A stretch of 64,000 nt of DNA. Source: Pseudomonadota bacterium (GTDB lineage Bacteria > Pseudomonadota > Gammaproteobacteria > Burkholderiales > Ferrovaceae). How positions within the stretch are numbered: the first letter of the stretch is position 1; each line of letters begins with the position of its first letter. The DNA lies in NCBI GenBank assembly GCA_021805445.1, contig JAJZFH010000007.1, forward strand, positions 1-64,000, given 5' to 3'. A program made the position numbers and the translations under genes. Under the pieces are notes generated by a model. The model saw only the letters and a program-made list of their open reading frames with translations, did no database searches and was not told the DNA's origin. Positions 45,538-55,613 of the stretch are shown here, in pieces.

Positions 45538-47337
45538 TCAATGTATTACCGTTCCATCCCCCGCCATGGAAGAACGCAGGGACTCAAGCAGATCCCCGGG
45601 TGCTTCGATTTGACGGGCCAGTACCAAGGCCCGGGGCAAGACATGAGCCGCGTGGAATGATACGACATTCTGCTTCTGTCGATAGAATTCGGCAGGTAAT
45701 CCTCCTCTGCCCTGTGCAGCAACCCACGCACTACGTGCCATCCACCAGGCACTCACACAGAGACTGAGCAGATGCAGATAAGGAACCGCCACGCCCAGAC
45801 CCCAACGGGGATCCGTTGCGCCCTGACGTAGCAGTCGTTCGGTAGCCTGTACCGTCAATTTCAGTACTTCTGCCAGTGCCTGGATCACCGCTGTTCCGAT
45901 TCTCTCGCCCTCTTGAAATTCTTTCAAGGTCGCAGAAATTTCTTCGAGGAGTTCGCGCACAGCCAACCCCTGATCACGCCAAAGTTTGCGCCCCACCAGA
46001 TCATTGGCCTGAATCCCCGTAGTGCCTTCGTAGATGGGGGTGATTCGGGCATCGCGGTAATGCTGAGCAGCTCCCGTCTCCTCGATGAAGCCCATGCCCC
46101 CAAAAACCTGCAAGGCCACATTGCTGGCCCAGACGCCCAGTTCCGTACAATGCCCTTTCACCAGAGGAGTCAACAGGTCTGAGCGACGTTGTGCCCAGGC
46201 CTTGCGCTGAGGATCGGTTTCCAGGTGTGCCCGGTCGATCATCCAACCCGCATAATAGGCCAGAGTACGCCCTGCCTGCAGGCGTGCATCCATTTCCACC
46301 AGCATGCGCAGTACGTCGGGATGATGGACGATGGGCCGAAGTTGGCTTTCCCCCACCGGCACGCCTTGAATACGCGTGCGTGCATATTCCAGCGCCCCCT
46401 GATAAGCCCGTTCGCCAATGGCCAAACCCTGCACGCCCACGGAAAAACGCGCCGCATTCATCATGACGAACATCAACTCCAGACCACGATGGGGTTCTCC
46501 CAGCAACTCTCCCCAGGCACCTCCTTCATCCCCATAACTGAGCATGCAGGTGGGGCTGCCATGAATTCCCAGTTTATGCTCGAGGGAAACAGTACGCACC
46601 TGGTTGGGCACGGCAAGGTCTCCTTGGTCATTCAGGAGAACCTTGGGCACGATGAAAAGTGACAGACCACGCACCCCGGCAGGCGCATCGGGCAGACGAG
46701 CCAGAACCAGATGAATGATGTTCTCCGTCCAATCCTGATCACCGTAGGTGATGAAAATTTTTTGTCCGGTGAGGCGATAGGTCCCATCCTCTGCAGGCAC
46801 GGCACGAGTACGCAGGGCCCCCAGATCCGAACCTGCCTGGGGTTCGGTAAGGTTCATGGTCCCCATCCATGTTCCCGTGATCAGATTGGGCAGATAGCGC
46901 GCTTTCTGGGCCACCGTTCCCGCATAGTCGATGGCTTCCACGGCCCCTCGGGTCAGCAGAGGCCCCAGAGTGAAGGCCATATTGGCCCCATGCCACATCT
47001 CTTCCAGAGGTGCGGCGAAAATGGTGGGTAGACCCTGCCCGCCAAAATCCACGGGGGCCGTCAGACCATTCCAGCCTCCCATCAGAAATTGCTCGTAGGC
47101 TGCTTTGAATCCCCGTGGCGTGGTAACGTTTCCTCCCTCGAGACGGGCGGGTTCGTGATCGCCCACAGAATTCAGGGGCACCAACACTTCCCGGGTCAGA
47201 CGCGCTGATTCTGCCAGCACGGCATCGAACAATGCGGCTTCCGCCCCTTCTCCACCCGGAAGGGCCGCCAATGGTTCGAGTCCTAACAATTCCTTGACCA
47301 CGAAGGCCATGTCATCCAGCGGGGGAATATAATTCAC
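45538..47337 (-). CDS. Acyl-CoA dehydrogenase, long C-terminal-extended type
   Basis: This FAD enzyme desaturates an acyl-CoA and passes electrons to ETF. The 599-residue length is longer than the usual 380 and fits the subgroup with a C-terminal acyl-CoA dehydrogenase extension, which includes DmdC (3-methylmercaptopropionyl-CoA dehydrogenase). Motifs are MNLTEPQAGSDLGALRTRA, KIFITYGDQDW, LQVFGGMGFIEETGAAQHYR, and PIYEGTTGIQANDL with the catalytic Glu. I chose GTG 47337 because AGGAGA lies 6 bases upstream and the product then begins MNYIPPLDDMAF as in the family; the frame also allows TTG 47352. It is preceded by an RluF-like gene and followed by mtdA. Confidence 0.88.
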   Translation of the reverse strand: MNYIPPLDDMAFVVKELLGLEPLAALPGGEGAEAALFDAVLAESARLTREVLVPLNSVGDHEPARLEGGNVTTPRGFKAAYEQFLMGGWNGLTAPVDFGGQGLPTIFAAPLEEMWHGANMAFTLGPLLTRGAVEAIDYAGTVAQKARYLPNLITGTWMGTMNLTEPQAGSDLGALRTRAVPAEDGTYRLTGQKIFITYGDQDWTENIIHLVLARLPDAPAGVRGLSLFIVPKVLLNDQGDLAVPNQVRTVSLEHKLGIHGSPTCMLSYGDEGGAWGELLGEPHRGLELMFVMMNAARFSVGVQGLAIGERAYQGALEYARTRIQGVPVGESQLRPIVHHPDVLRMLVEMDARLQAGRTLAYYAGWMIDRAHLETDPQRKAWAQRRSDLLTPLVKGHCTELGVWASNVALQVFGGMGFIEETGAAQHYRDARITPIYEGTTGIQANDLVGRKLWRDQGLAVRELLEEISATLKEFQEGERIGTAVIQALAEVLKLTVQATERLLRQGATDPRWGLGVAVPYLHLLSLCVSAWWMARSAWVAAQGRGGLPAEFYRQKQNVVSFHAAHVLPRALVLARQIEAPGDLLESLRSSMAGDGTVIH

Positions 47338-47352
47338 GTCGGTTCTCCTCAA

Positions 47353-48102
47353 TTAAAAATGTTCTTCTTCCCCAAGCAGACGCCATTGTCCCAAAGGCAA
47401 TGCGCCCAGGCGCACGTTTCCGATCCGTACCCGCTTCAGTCCGGTGACCCGCAACCCAACCAATTCACACATGCGCCGAATCTGGCGTTTGCGTCCTTCC
47501 TTCAGGATGAAACGCAACTGATCGGAATTCTGCCAATCGACCTGTGCCGGACGTAAGGCCCGGCCATCGAGGGACAACCCATGATTGAGGAGTTTCAATC
47601 CCTGGGAAGGCAAACGCCCCGACACGCGCACCAGATATTCCTTTTCCACCGTGGAATCTGCCCCGATGAGCGTCCGAGCCACACGACCATCCCCGGTCAG
47701 AACCAACAACCCCGTGGAATCGATGTCCAATCTTCCGGCCGGAGCCAGACCATGGATCAGTGCCGGAGTCCAACCGCCCGTTGCCGAATCTTCACTCCAG
47801 CGATTTTCGGCAGTCACCAGTTGCACTGCCGGACGATACCCGTCCTCCGCCTGTCCCGATACCACCCCGATGGGTTTGTTCAAAAGCACCGTCGCCCATT
47901 GCCGCTGCGCACGTCGTGCCGCGGGTGCCACGGTCAGGATCTGATCCGGAGTCATTTTTGTGCCCAACTCCATGATCTTTTTTCCATCCAGAAGCACCCA
48001 GCCCTGAAGGATCCACTGATCGGCTTCACGCCGGGAACATAGACCGCGTGCCGCCATCACCTTGGAAATGCGTTCCAAACCCCTGCCCTCTGCTCCGCTC
48101 AT
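47353..48102 (-). CDS. RluF/RsuA-family pseudouridine synthase
   Basis: The 249-residue enzyme has an N-terminal S4 RNA-binding domain (ISKVMAARGLCSRREADQWI) and the RsuA/RluB/E/F catalytic domain with LLNKPIGVVSG, the catalytic Asp in APAGRLDIDSTGLLVLTGDG, VEKEYLVRV and EGRKRQIRRMCELVG. The S4 layout resembles RluF, which modifies 23S rRNA, but the exact target site cannot be read. The ATG overlaps the stop of the 5-formyl-THF cyclo-ligase gene by 4 bases. Confidence 0.88.
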   Translation of the reverse strand: MSGAEGRGLERISKVMAARGLCSRREADQWILQGWVLLDGKKIMELGTKMTPDQILTVAPAARRAQRQWATVLLNKPIGVVSGQAEDGYRPAVQLVTAENRWSEDSATGGWTPALIHGLAPAGRLDIDSTGLLVLTGDGRVARTLIGADSTVEKEYLVRVSGRLPSQGLKLLNHGLSLDGRALRPAQVDWQNSDQLRFILKEGRKRQIRRMCELVGLRVTGLKRVRIGNVRLGALPLGQWRLLGEEEHF

Positions 48103-48701
48103 GGATGTTCCGCTGTCATGAAAAAAGTCCCTGCGTCATTCAGACCTTCATGAATGGGCAGATCATGAGGCTCCCGGGGAACCTCATCCACACACTGTTC
48201 GCGAAAAGCCAGGGCCAGGCGCCAGGCGCGGGGGGCTCTGGACAACAGACGATCATAATACCCGCCCCCATAACCCAGACGCCCCCCCTGCACATCAAAG
48301 AGCAGACCGGGGACCAGAATGAAATCGAGGGTCTCCGGACGCACGGGATCACAGAGAGGTGGAAGAGGTTCGCGCAGCCCCCAGAGCCCCGGAGGACCCA
48401 GTTCGGTGTCGAGATCGCGTACCCGATAGAGTGTCAAAGTATCCTGCTCGATACGCGGCAATACCAGGGATCGTCCCTGTTTGAGAGTCGCGCGCAAGAG
48501 CGGCCAGGTATTCGGTTCCGAACCCATGGACCCATACAACAGAAGGACCCGAGCCGCCTGGAAGCGCGGATGATCATGAAGCAGGCGATGCAGGTCGAAA
48601 CTGCGTCGTTCGCGCTGGGCAGGCGGAATTTGAGCGCGTTGCTGTAATGCCCAATGGCGCAGGGATTTCTTGTCGACATGTAAAGGGTGAGAAGTATCCA
48701 T
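48099..48701 (-). CDS. 5-formyltetrahydrofolate cyclo-ligase
   Basis: It converts 5-formyl-THF and ATP to 5,10-methenyl-THF, the substrate shared by FchA and MtdA. The 200-residue protein has VDKKSLRHWALQQRAQIPPA near the N-terminus, LLYGSMGSEPNTWPLLRATL, LDFILVPGLLFDVQGGRLGY and GGGYYDRLL, the family's folate/ATP region. It is the first gene of the minus-strand run toward fchA. The ridA-like gene starts divergently 78 bases upstream; I saw no clear promoter in that gap. Confidence 0.92.
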   Translation of the reverse strand: MDTSHPLHVDKKSLRHWALQQRAQIPPAQRERRSFDLHRLLHDHPRFQAARVLLLYGSMGSEPNTWPLLRATLKQGRSLVLPRIEQDTLTLYRVRDLDTELGPPGLWGLREPLPPLCDPVRPETLDFILVPGLLFDVQGGRLGYGGGYYDRLLSRAPRAWRLALAFREQCVDEVPREPHDLPIHEGLNDAGTFFMTAEHP

Positions 48702-48779
48702 GACCGTGTCCAGAACGATTGATTCAGAGTGCGGTACAATGCCGCGTCATTTTTCGATCAGATTATGAAGGATAATTCC

Positions 48780-49172
48780 ATGACCCGAGAAAATATTTCC
48801 AGTGGTTCCACCTGGGAACCCATCATTGGCTATTCCCGTGCCGTCAAGGTAGGGGCCCAAGTATTCGTTTCTGGCACGACCGGGACCGGTACCGATGGTC
48901 GCCTGGTGGGACCCAATGATCCCGAGGCCCAGACCTTGCAGGCGCTGGCCAACCTGGAGCAGGCCTTGAAACGGGCCGGGGCCGAATTGACCCATGTGGT
49001 CCGTACGCGCATTTTCGTCACCCAGATCGATCAATGGGAAAAAATTGCCCGTGCCCATGGCCAGTACTTTGGTGAAATTCGCCCTGCCACCACACTGGTG
49101 GAAGTCAAGCGCCTGATCGACCCCGAAATGCTGGTGGAAATCGAAGCCGACGCCATCATTCTGCCCGCCTGA
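48780..49172 (+). CDS. RidA/YjgF-family protein lacking the usual catalytic Arg
   Basis: The product is 130 residues from ATG 48780, which has AAGGAT upstream; the frame is open 17 codons further. It has the chorismate-mutase-like fold signatures VKVGAQVFVSGTTG, ALANLEQALKRAGAELTHVV and a C-terminal VEIEADAII. RidA deaminates reactive enamines or imines using an Arg in a motif that reads ARSCVEV in E. coli. Here the matching stretch is ATTLVEV, with Thr at the Arg position, so archetypal RidA activity is doubtful and it may belong to another Rid subfamily. It is convergent with zapE, overlapping by 17 bases. Confidence 0.88.
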   Translation: MTRENISSGSTWEPIIGYSRAVKVGAQVFVSGTTGTGTDGRLVGPNDPEAQTLQALANLEQALKRAGAELTHVVRTRIFVTQIDQWEKIARAHGQYFGEIRPATTLVEVKRLIDPEMLVEIEADAIILPA

Positions 49173-50250
49173 GTTTTGGCCAGTCAGCGCCCTGAATTTC
49201 CTGCAAGCGACTGACGGTGCGCAGGAAATCGCCACTTTTCATGCCTGCGGGATACAGTTCGGAAGGCGGCAGCGCGGCCGACACCATCATCTTCACCCCC
49301 TTGTCGTAACATACGTCCACCAACCAGACCAGACGCTGGGCAGCATCGCGCATTTTATCCGTCAGGAGGGGAACATCGGACAGATACAAGGTATCGAAAT
49401 CTGCAGCCAATTCCAGATAATCTCGTTGTGATCGGGCGGACCCGCAGAGTACGCCAAACTCGAACCAGACTGTACGCCCGCACACTCCTCGCACCGGAAC
49501 GATACGCTCCATGAGGAGCAGGCAGGCACGCGCTTCAGGATGCGGACAACTCTGCCGGAAATGTGCTTCGAAACGGCTGTGCGTCGCGACATCCAAAGGG
49601 TACAGATAGTGGGGTGAGGTTCCTCCCTCATCCTGACGATGGTCTTGACTTCCCTTCAGTTCGATCACGTCGAGACGTTCTCGAATCAGGGCAATGGTTG
49701 GGAAAAAGCGCTCCCGTTGCAGTCCATTGGGATACAGGTCTTCAGGGGCATGGTTCGAGGTCAGGACCAGCACGGCCCCCCATTCGATCAGCGTTTCCAA
49801 CAGGCGTTGCAGGATCATGGCATCGGCAATATCACTGATCTGGAACTCATCGAAGCAGAGGATCCGGGTTTCCACGACCCACTCCGCTGCCACCCTCTGG
49901 AGCGGGTCCTCCTGTCCTTGCAACTGGTTGAGTCGCTCATGCACCTGTGCCATGAATTCATGGAAGTGCAGCCTTTTCTTGCGTTGATAGGGCAAGGTGG
50001 AAAAAAAGGCATCCACGAGAACGGTCTTACCCCGTCCCACGGCCCCGTACAGATAGATTCCGCGCGGTGGACGTCGGTTGCCGAAGGTGCGAGCCAGCAA
50101 GGTCTGGCGGTATTCCTTGAATTCCACCAGGGCATCGTATAAAGTTTGCAACCTTTCCACCACCGGCCATTGGAGCGTATCGGCTCGATAATCGGGGCGA
50201 TTCTGAAACGATTGATACCATTGTAATGGACCGTGCACAGAAAGACTCAC
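49156..50250 (-). CDS. zapE: Cell division ATPase ZapE (AFG1 family)
   Basis: This AAA-like ATPase associates with the Z-ring and is related to mitochondrial AFG1. The 364-residue protein has the Walker A GAVGRGKTVLVDAF and Walker B ILCFDEFQISDIADAM, LVLTSNHAPEDLYPNGLQR, and the C-terminal DVPLLTDKMRDAAQRLVWLVDVCYD split over two helices. Its start overlaps the lpdA stop by 4 bases. This position at the end of the TCA operon is common in betaproteobacteria. Confidence 0.93.
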   Translation of the reverse strand: MSLSVHGPLQWYQSFQNRPDYRADTLQWPVVERLQTLYDALVEFKEYRQTLLARTFGNRRPPRGIYLYGAVGRGKTVLVDAFFSTLPYQRKKRLHFHEFMAQVHERLNQLQGQEDPLQRVAAEWVVETRILCFDEFQISDIADAMILQRLLETLIEWGAVLVLTSNHAPEDLYPNGLQRERFFPTIALIRERLDVIELKGSQDHRQDEGGTSPHYLYPLDVATHSRFEAHFRQSCPHPEARACLLLMERIVPVRGVCGRTVWFEFGVLCGSARSQRDYLELAADFDTLYLSDVPLLTDKMRDAAQRLVWLVDVCYDKGVKMMVSAALPPSELYPAGMKSGDFLRTVSRLQEIQGADWPKLRRAE

Positions 50251-51677
50251 AGGTTGAGTGTGCGCCCGTCCACACCCAGACAGGCTTCGCGCAGAGCTTC
50301 ACTGAGGGAAGGATGGGCATGGACGATGCGCGCCAGATCTTCGCTGGAGGCCTGGAATTCAAGAGCCACCACCGCCTCGGCGATCAACTCTGAAGCCTCG
50401 GGGCCCAGGATATGAACGCCCAGAATGCGATCAGTGGCAGCGCAGGCGATGACTTTGACCAAGCCCAGGGACGCTCCCCGTGCTTTGGCACGGCCGTTGG
50501 CCTGAAAAGGAAAACGCCCGATACGCACAGTTCTTCCCGCTGCCTGGGCGGCTTCCTCGGTCAATCCGACCCAAGCCAATTCAGGTTCGGTATAGATGAC
50601 CACAGGGATGTGGGCCAAATTCACTTCGGGCAACTGACCTGCCAAACGCTCGGCCACAGCCACCCCCTCTTCCTCCGCTTTATGGGCCAACATGGGGCCA
50701 CGCACCACATCTCCAATCGCCCACACGCCCGCCACCGGCGTACGGCAGTGGGCATCCACGGGAATATAACCCTGCGTATCGGGGACCAGGCCCACCCGTT
50801 CCAATTCCAGCCCCAGGGTGTTGGGACAACGCCCCACCGCGAGTATCAGCACGTCCGCGTCGAGCATCAGGAATTCCCCTCCGCGTATATACGTAAGTTT
50901 TATGGATTCTGTCGTTTTTTCAACCGATTGCAGATGTATTCCCAACTCGATTCTGAGGCCCGGGGACTGAGTCAACATTTTCAGGGTCTGTTGTGCCACT
51001 TCCTGGTCTGCACCTGGTAAAAAAGTATCCCGAGTTTCCAGCAAAGTGACCGAACTCCCCAAGCGTCGCCAGACACTGCCCAATTCAAGCCCGATGACTC
51101 CCGCCCCCACGATCACCAACCGGCGGGGGACCGTGGTCAATGCCAGGCCGCCTGTGCTGTCAAGGATCCGTTCCTGGTCGAAGGGTACCCCCTCCAGGGC
51201 ACGGGGGACCGAGCCAGTCGCAATGATCACCTGAGGGGCGGCGATGTCTTCCGTTTCCTGACTCTTGCGTTGAACGGTCAGATGAATCTGATCCCCTTCT
51301 TTTCCTTTGAAACTGGCGCGTCCCGGCATAAAAGACACCCCATTTTTTTTGAAGAGGTAGCCAACTCCGGCGGTCAACTGCCGTACGATCTTTTCCTTGC
51401 GTGCCTGCATGCGCGCCACATCCAGTTGGACTGGACCCGCGTCGATGCCATGCCCGGCGGCTTCCCCGGTGATCCGGGCATACAAGGCAGAGGATTCCAG
51501 CAATGCTTTGGAAGGAATGCACCCGACATTCAAACAGGTTCCACCCGGACTGGGGCGCTGTTGCGCATCTACCCATTCATCGACACAGGCAACCCGCAAC
51601 CCCAGTTGCGCTGCCCGCAAGGCAGCCATATATCCTCCAGGACCCGCACCAATAACTATCAAATCAAATGATTGCAT
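50247..51677 (-). CDS. lpdA: Dihydrolipoamide dehydrogenase (E3)
   Basis: E3 reoxidises the lipoyl groups of the 2-oxoglutarate dehydrogenase complex with NAD. The 476-residue flavoprotein has the FAD site VIGAGPGGYMAALRAAQLG, the redox disulfide in GGTCLNVGCIPSKALL, the NAD site VIVGAGVIGLELGSVWRR, AIGDVVRGPMLAHKAEEEG, and the C-terminal His-Glu pair region VHAHPSLSEALREA. It lies 17 bases after sucB, in an AT-rich spacer. Confidence 0.96.
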   Translation of the reverse strand: MQSFDLIVIGAGPGGYMAALRAAQLGLRVACVDEWVDAQQRPSPGGTCLNVGCIPSKALLESSALYARITGEAAGHGIDAGPVQLDVARMQARKEKIVRQLTAGVGYLFKKNGVSFMPGRASFKGKEGDQIHLTVQRKSQETEDIAAPQVIIATGSVPRALEGVPFDQERILDSTGGLALTTVPRRLVIVGAGVIGLELGSVWRRLGSSVTLLETRDTFLPGADQEVAQQTLKMLTQSPGLRIELGIHLQSVEKTTESIKLTYIRGGEFLMLDADVLILAVGRCPNTLGLELERVGLVPDTQGYIPVDAHCRTPVAGVWAIGDVVRGPMLAHKAEEEGVAVAERLAGQLPEVNLAHIPVVIYTEPELAWVGLTEEAAQAAGRTVRIGRFPFQANGRAKARGASLGLVKVIACAATDRILGVHILGPEASELIAEAVVALEFQASSEDLARIVHAHPSLSEALREACLGVDGRTLNL

Positions 51678-51694
51678 GATATATTTAATATTTT

Positions 51695-52855
51695 TTATAA
51701 GTCAAGAAGCCAACGCGCCGGATCTTCCAATCCCTCCTTCATGGCCACCAACCCCAAAACCGCCTCACGACCATCGATGAGACGATGGTCATAGGACAGG
51801 GCAAGATAATTCATGGGGCGAATCACGATTTCCCTCTCCACCACCACAGGCCGATCGCGCGTGGCATGAATGCCCAGAATCGCGGACTGGGGAGGATTGA
51901 GAATGGGCGTGGAGAGCATGGAACCGAAGACCCCTCCGTTGGTGATGGAAAAGGTTCCTCCCGACAATTCTTCCAACGCAATATGCCCGGCATCGGCCCG
52001 TTGGGAGAAATCAGCGATCTGACGTTCGATATCGGCCATGCCCAGGCGTTGGGCATCGCGCAGGATAGGGACCAACAGGCCCCGTTTGCTGCCGATTGCC
52101 ACCCCGATATCGATGAACTCGGGCGTCACCCAGTCCCCTCCCTCGATGCGCGCGTTGAGTACCGGATAGCGCTGAAGTGCAGAAACGACCGCCTTGACAA
52201 AAAAGGACATGAGGCCCAGACGAATGCCATGCTTCTTTTCAAAAGAATCCTTGTGGCGTTGACGCAAGGCCAGAACTGCCGACATATCCACTTCGTTGAA
52301 AGTGGTCAGAGTGGCCGTGCCCGACTGTGACGCCATGAGACGCTCAGCCATCCGCCGGCGCAAGGGCGAGAGCGGCGTTCTGCGCTCCTGACGCGGCTTT
52401 CCGGGCAGGGGCTCCGGTGTCGTTTCCACGGAGGAGGATTTCACCGGTTCAGGTGCTGGAACATTGATGACGTCTTCCTTTAAAATACGCCCGCCCCGTC
52501 CGCTGCCCCCTTCCGCAAGCGGCGCGCGCCCCTGTTCCCGCAAAATTTTACCGGCCGCCGGCATGGTTCGCACAGGGACATCAGGAACAACCGGGGGAGA
52601 GGAAAGCATTTCCCCCTGACTCTCTTCCATGAGCGCCAGGACATCATGGGACTGAACCTTGTCCCCCACCCCCTTGAGAATACGCTGGAGCACGCCCGCG
52701 TGCGGTGCCGGAACTTCCAGCACGACCTTGTCGGTTTCGATATCCACCAACTTCTGATCCCGTTGCACCGGAGCCCCCTCGGTCACATGCCAGACAAGAA
52801 TGGTGGCTTCCGTGATGGATTCAGCCAGGGGGGGGACTTTGATTTCCAGAGACAT
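51695..52855 (-). CDS. sucB: 2-oxoglutarate dehydrogenase E2 (dihydrolipoyl succinyltransferase)
   Basis: It transfers the succinyl group from lipoate to CoA. The 386-residue protein has one N-terminal lipoyl domain with the modified Lys in [11 protein letters not shown], a peripheral-subunit-binding domain ([25 protein letters not shown]), a Pro-rich linker, and the catalytic domain ending in [14 protein letters not shown] with the active-site His and Asp. I chose ATG 52855, which has GAGGTG upstream, over a GTG two codons earlier. It lies between sucA and lpdA, so the complete 2-oxoglutarate dehydrogenase is encoded in order E1-E2-E3. Confidence 0.96.
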   Translation of the reverse strand: MSLEIKVPPLAESITEATILVWHVTEGAPVQRDQKLVDIETDKVVLEVPAPHAGVLQRILKGVGDKVQSHDVLALMEESQGEMLSSPPVVPDVPVRTMPAAGKILREQGRAPLAEGGSGRGGRILKEDVINVPAPEPVKSSSVETTPEPLPGKPRQERRTPLSPLRRRMAERLMASQSGTATLTTFNEVDMSAVLALRQRHKDSFEKKHGIRLGLMSFFVKAVVSALQRYPVLNARIEGGDWVTPEFIDIGVAIGSKRGLLVPILRDAQRLGMADIERQIADFSQRADAGHIALEELSGGTFSITNGGVFGSMLSTPILNPPQSAILGIHATRDRPVVVEREIVIRPMNYLALSYDHRLIDGREAVLGLVAMKEGLEDPARWLLDL

Positions 52856-52871
52856 GGTCACACCTCTATGG

Positions 52872-55592
52872 TCACAGGGTCAGGGCAGCCTCGAGGAATG
52901 CCCGGCGTTGTTCTTCGTGTAGGTTGAGATAGCCCACGGCAGGTGCTGCCGATGAGGGACGTAAAGCATAACTCAAATGCTGGTCTGGACGCAGGTGGCG
53001 CACCAGATAATGCTGGATACGATGCCAAGCGCCCTGATTGCCCGGCTCTTCCTGACACCAGAGCACAGAGTGGGCAGCGGGATAGCGGGCGATCTGGGCA
53101 GCGAATTCTTCATGAGGAAAGGGATAGAGTTGTTCCAGACGCAACACGGCGATGTTCTCTATGTTCCGTTGTCCGCGTTCCGCCACCAGATCGTAATAAA
53201 CTTTTCCGGAACACACCACGATCCGTTGTACACCCGCAGGATCGATGGCCTCCTTCACCTCGGCGAGAATGGGCTGAAACCCCCCTGTCGTGAATTCTTC
53301 CAGGGGACTACTGGCCTCTTTGCGGCGCAACAGGCTTTTGGGGGTGATGACGATGAGGGGTTTGCGCAAAGGTCGCAGCATCTGACGTCGCAACAGGTGA
53401 AAGATCTGGGCTGCCGTACTGGGAATGCATACCTGCAGATTATAATCGGCACAGAGTTGCAAGTAGCGCTCCACCCGCGCCGAAGAATGTTCCGGGCCTT
53501 GCCCTTCATAACCATGGGGCAACAACAGAGTCAGGCCACAGAGTCGCCCCCATTTGGCCTCGGCCGAACTGATGAATTGGTCAATGACCACTTGGGCGCC
53601 ATTGGCAAAATCGCCAAACTGGGCTTCCCAAAGCACGAGGTAACGAGGCTGGGCCGAAGCATAACCATATTCAAACCCCAGCACGGCTTCTTCCGAAAGA
53701 AGGGAATCGATCACCGTAAAAGACGCCTGGGTGGGGCTGATATGCTGCAAAGGGATATGGATGCCCGCATCCCAACGCTGCCGGTTCTGGTCATGCCAGA
53801 CGGCATGGCGGTGAGAAAAGGTTCCGCGCCCACAATCTTGCCCCGACAGGCGCACCCCGTAACCCTCCTCCACCAGCGAGGCGTAGGCCAGGGACTCGCC
53901 CATCCCCCAATCCACCGCCAGCGTTCCTTCGCCCATCTGACGCCGATGATCCACCACCTTACGCACCGTGGAATGCAATTCGAATCCCTCTGGAAGTTGG
54001 GTCAGACGTTCGGCCAGTTGGGTCAGTCGGTTGCGCGTCAACCGGGTATCCACTGGCGTACGCCAATCGGCCTGGCGATACGGTGTCCATTGGGCCGCAT
54101 GAGCATAAGGGATCTTGGGAGAAGGTCGAACGATAGACTCAGGCAATTCACCTCGATCGAGGGCGGCTCGATAGTCTTCGATCATCGCATCCGCCTCCTC
54201 CTGGGTCAGGCGGGCGGATTGGATCAGTTGCGCTGCATAGCGCTGGCGCGTGGTGGGCAATGCCTGTATTTTTCGGTACATCCAGGGCTGCGTCACCATC
54301 GGTTCATCCTGCTCGTTATGACCGAGACGGCGATAGCAGACGATGTCCACCATCACATCGCGATGAAAGGTGGTGCGATAGTCCAGAGCCACCCGCAGCA
54401 CGCGCAACACGGCTTCAGGGTCATCTCCATTGACGTGGAAGACCGGGGTTTCCGTCATTTTTGCCAGATCCGTGCAATAGGTGCTGGAACGGGTATCGCG
54501 CGGATCCGAGGTCGTGAATCCGATCTGATTGTTGATGACGATGTGAAGCGTCCCTCCGGTGCTGAACCCCCGGGTTTGAGACAAGGCCAATGTTTCCATG
54601 ACCACTCCCTGACCGGACAGGGCAGCATCGCCGTGAATCAGGACGGGGAGAACCCATTGCCCCTTCGTGTCTCCCCGGCGATCCTGACGCGCCCGCACGG
54701 ACCCTTCCACCACCGGATTCACAACTTCCAGATGCGACGGATTGAAAGCCAGCGCGACATGCACCGAGCCCGCCGGCGTTTCTACGTCGGAAGAGAAGCC
54801 TTGATGGTATTTCACATCTCCCGAGGTCAAGCCAGTCTCATGCACCCCTTCGAATTCGAGGAACAGGTCACGCGGCAGTCGTCCCAAACAGTTGACCAGC
54901 ACATTGAGACGTCCGCGATGGGCCATACCGATGACAATCTCTTCGATCCCTTTGGCACGGCCCTCATGGATCAAGGTATTGAGACAGGGAATGAGCGATT
55001 CCCCACCTTCCAGAGAAAATCGTTTCTGCCCCACGAAACGGCTATGCAAATAGCGTTCCAGAGTTTCTGCCGCACTCAAATGGGCCAGCAACGTGCGTTG
55101 CGCCCGAGGGTCCGGCGTTTCGGGAGGATTTTCCATGCACTGCTGGATCCAGCGCTTCTGTGCCGTATCCGTCAGATACATGTACTCCACGCCTACGGTC
55201 CCACAATAGGTCCGTCTCAGGCGGGTCAGGATCTCGCTCAGCAACGCCTGGGATGGCCCCACCAATGATCCGGTTTCAAAAGACGTGAACTCATCGATGT
55301 CGACCAGTCCATGGTAGTCCAGGGTCAGCTCCGGAACTTCGGGCAAGGGATGGCGTTCGAGAGGATCGAGGTGCGCAACCCGGTGTCCCAGGAAACGGTA
55401 GGCGTTGATGAGACGCAACACAGCCACCTGCCCCGGCAACCCTTTCTCGCTCCGGGGACTTGAAGTACCCTGCTCCAGTGCCGAGAAATACGCCTGCCAG
55501 TGTGTATCCACCTGTTCTGGCGTTTGCTGCCATAGAGCGTATTGAGATTCGATCCATGACCGCGCCGCGCCTTCTTCCTCACTCTGGCTCAT
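52872..55592 (-). CDS. sucA: 2-oxoglutarate dehydrogenase E1
   Basis: It is the thiamine-diphosphate-dependent decarboxylase of the complex. The 906-residue product has an N-terminal E2-interaction segment with the usual [10 protein letters not shown] and HWQAYF, then [31 protein letters not shown], the cofactor loop [40 protein letters not shown], and the C-terminal transketolase-like domain ([17 protein letters not shown]). I chose ATG 55592, preceded by GGGGGAT, over GTG 55607. It follows gltA by 21 bases. A 763-codon open frame on the opposite strand is a composition shadow. Confidence 0.96.
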   Translation of the reverse strand: MSQSEEEGAARSWIESQYALWQQTPEQVDTHWQAYFSALEQGTSSPRSEKGLPGQVAVLRLINAYRFLGHRVAHLDPLERHPLPEVPELTLDYHGLVDIDEFTSFETGSLVGPSQALLSEILTRLRRTYCGTVGVEYMYLTDTAQKRWIQQCMENPPETPDPRAQRTLLAHLSAAETLERYLHSRFVGQKRFSLEGGESLIPCLNTLIHEGRAKGIEEIVIGMAHRGRLNVLVNCLGRLPRDLFLEFEGVHETGLTSGDVKYHQGFSSDVETPAGSVHVALAFNPSHLEVVNPVVEGSVRARQDRRGDTKGQWVLPVLIHGDAALSGQGVVMETLALSQTRGFSTGGTLHIVINNQIGFTTSDPRDTRSSTYCTDLAKMTETPVFHVNGDDPEAVLRVLRVALDYRTTFHRDVMVDIVCYRRLGHNEQDEPMVTQPWMYRKIQALPTTRQRYAAQLIQSARLTQEEADAMIEDYRAALDRGELPESIVRPSPKIPYAHAAQWTPYRQADWRTPVDTRLTRNRLTQLAERLTQLPEGFELHSTVRKVVDHRRQMGEGTLAVDWGMGESLAYASLVEEGYGVRLSGQDCGRGTFSHRHAVWHDQNRQRWDAGIHIPLQHISPTQASFTVIDSLLSEEAVLGFEYGYASAQPRYLVLWEAQFGDFANGAQVVIDQFISSAEAKWGRLCGLTLLLPHGYEGQGPEHSSARVERYLQLCADYNLQVCIPSTAAQIFHLLRRQMLRPLRKPLIVITPKSLLRRKEASSPLEEFTTGGFQPILAEVKEAIDPAGVQRIVVCSGKVYYDLVAERGQRNIENIAVLRLEQLYPFPHEEFAAQIARYPAAHSVLWCQEEPGNQGAWHRIQHYLVRHLRPDQHLSYALRPSSAAPAVGYLNLHEEQRRAFLEAALTL

Positions 55593-55613
55593 GCCCTTAT
55601 CCCCCACTGTGGT

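Noticed and set aside
52977-55268. 763-codon plus-strand open frame opposite sucA
   Set aside because: It is entirely antisense to a confidently identified sucA, has no recognisable domain and no ribosome site, and similar long antisense frames lie opposite glgP, acnA and other conserved genes. It is a composition effect.
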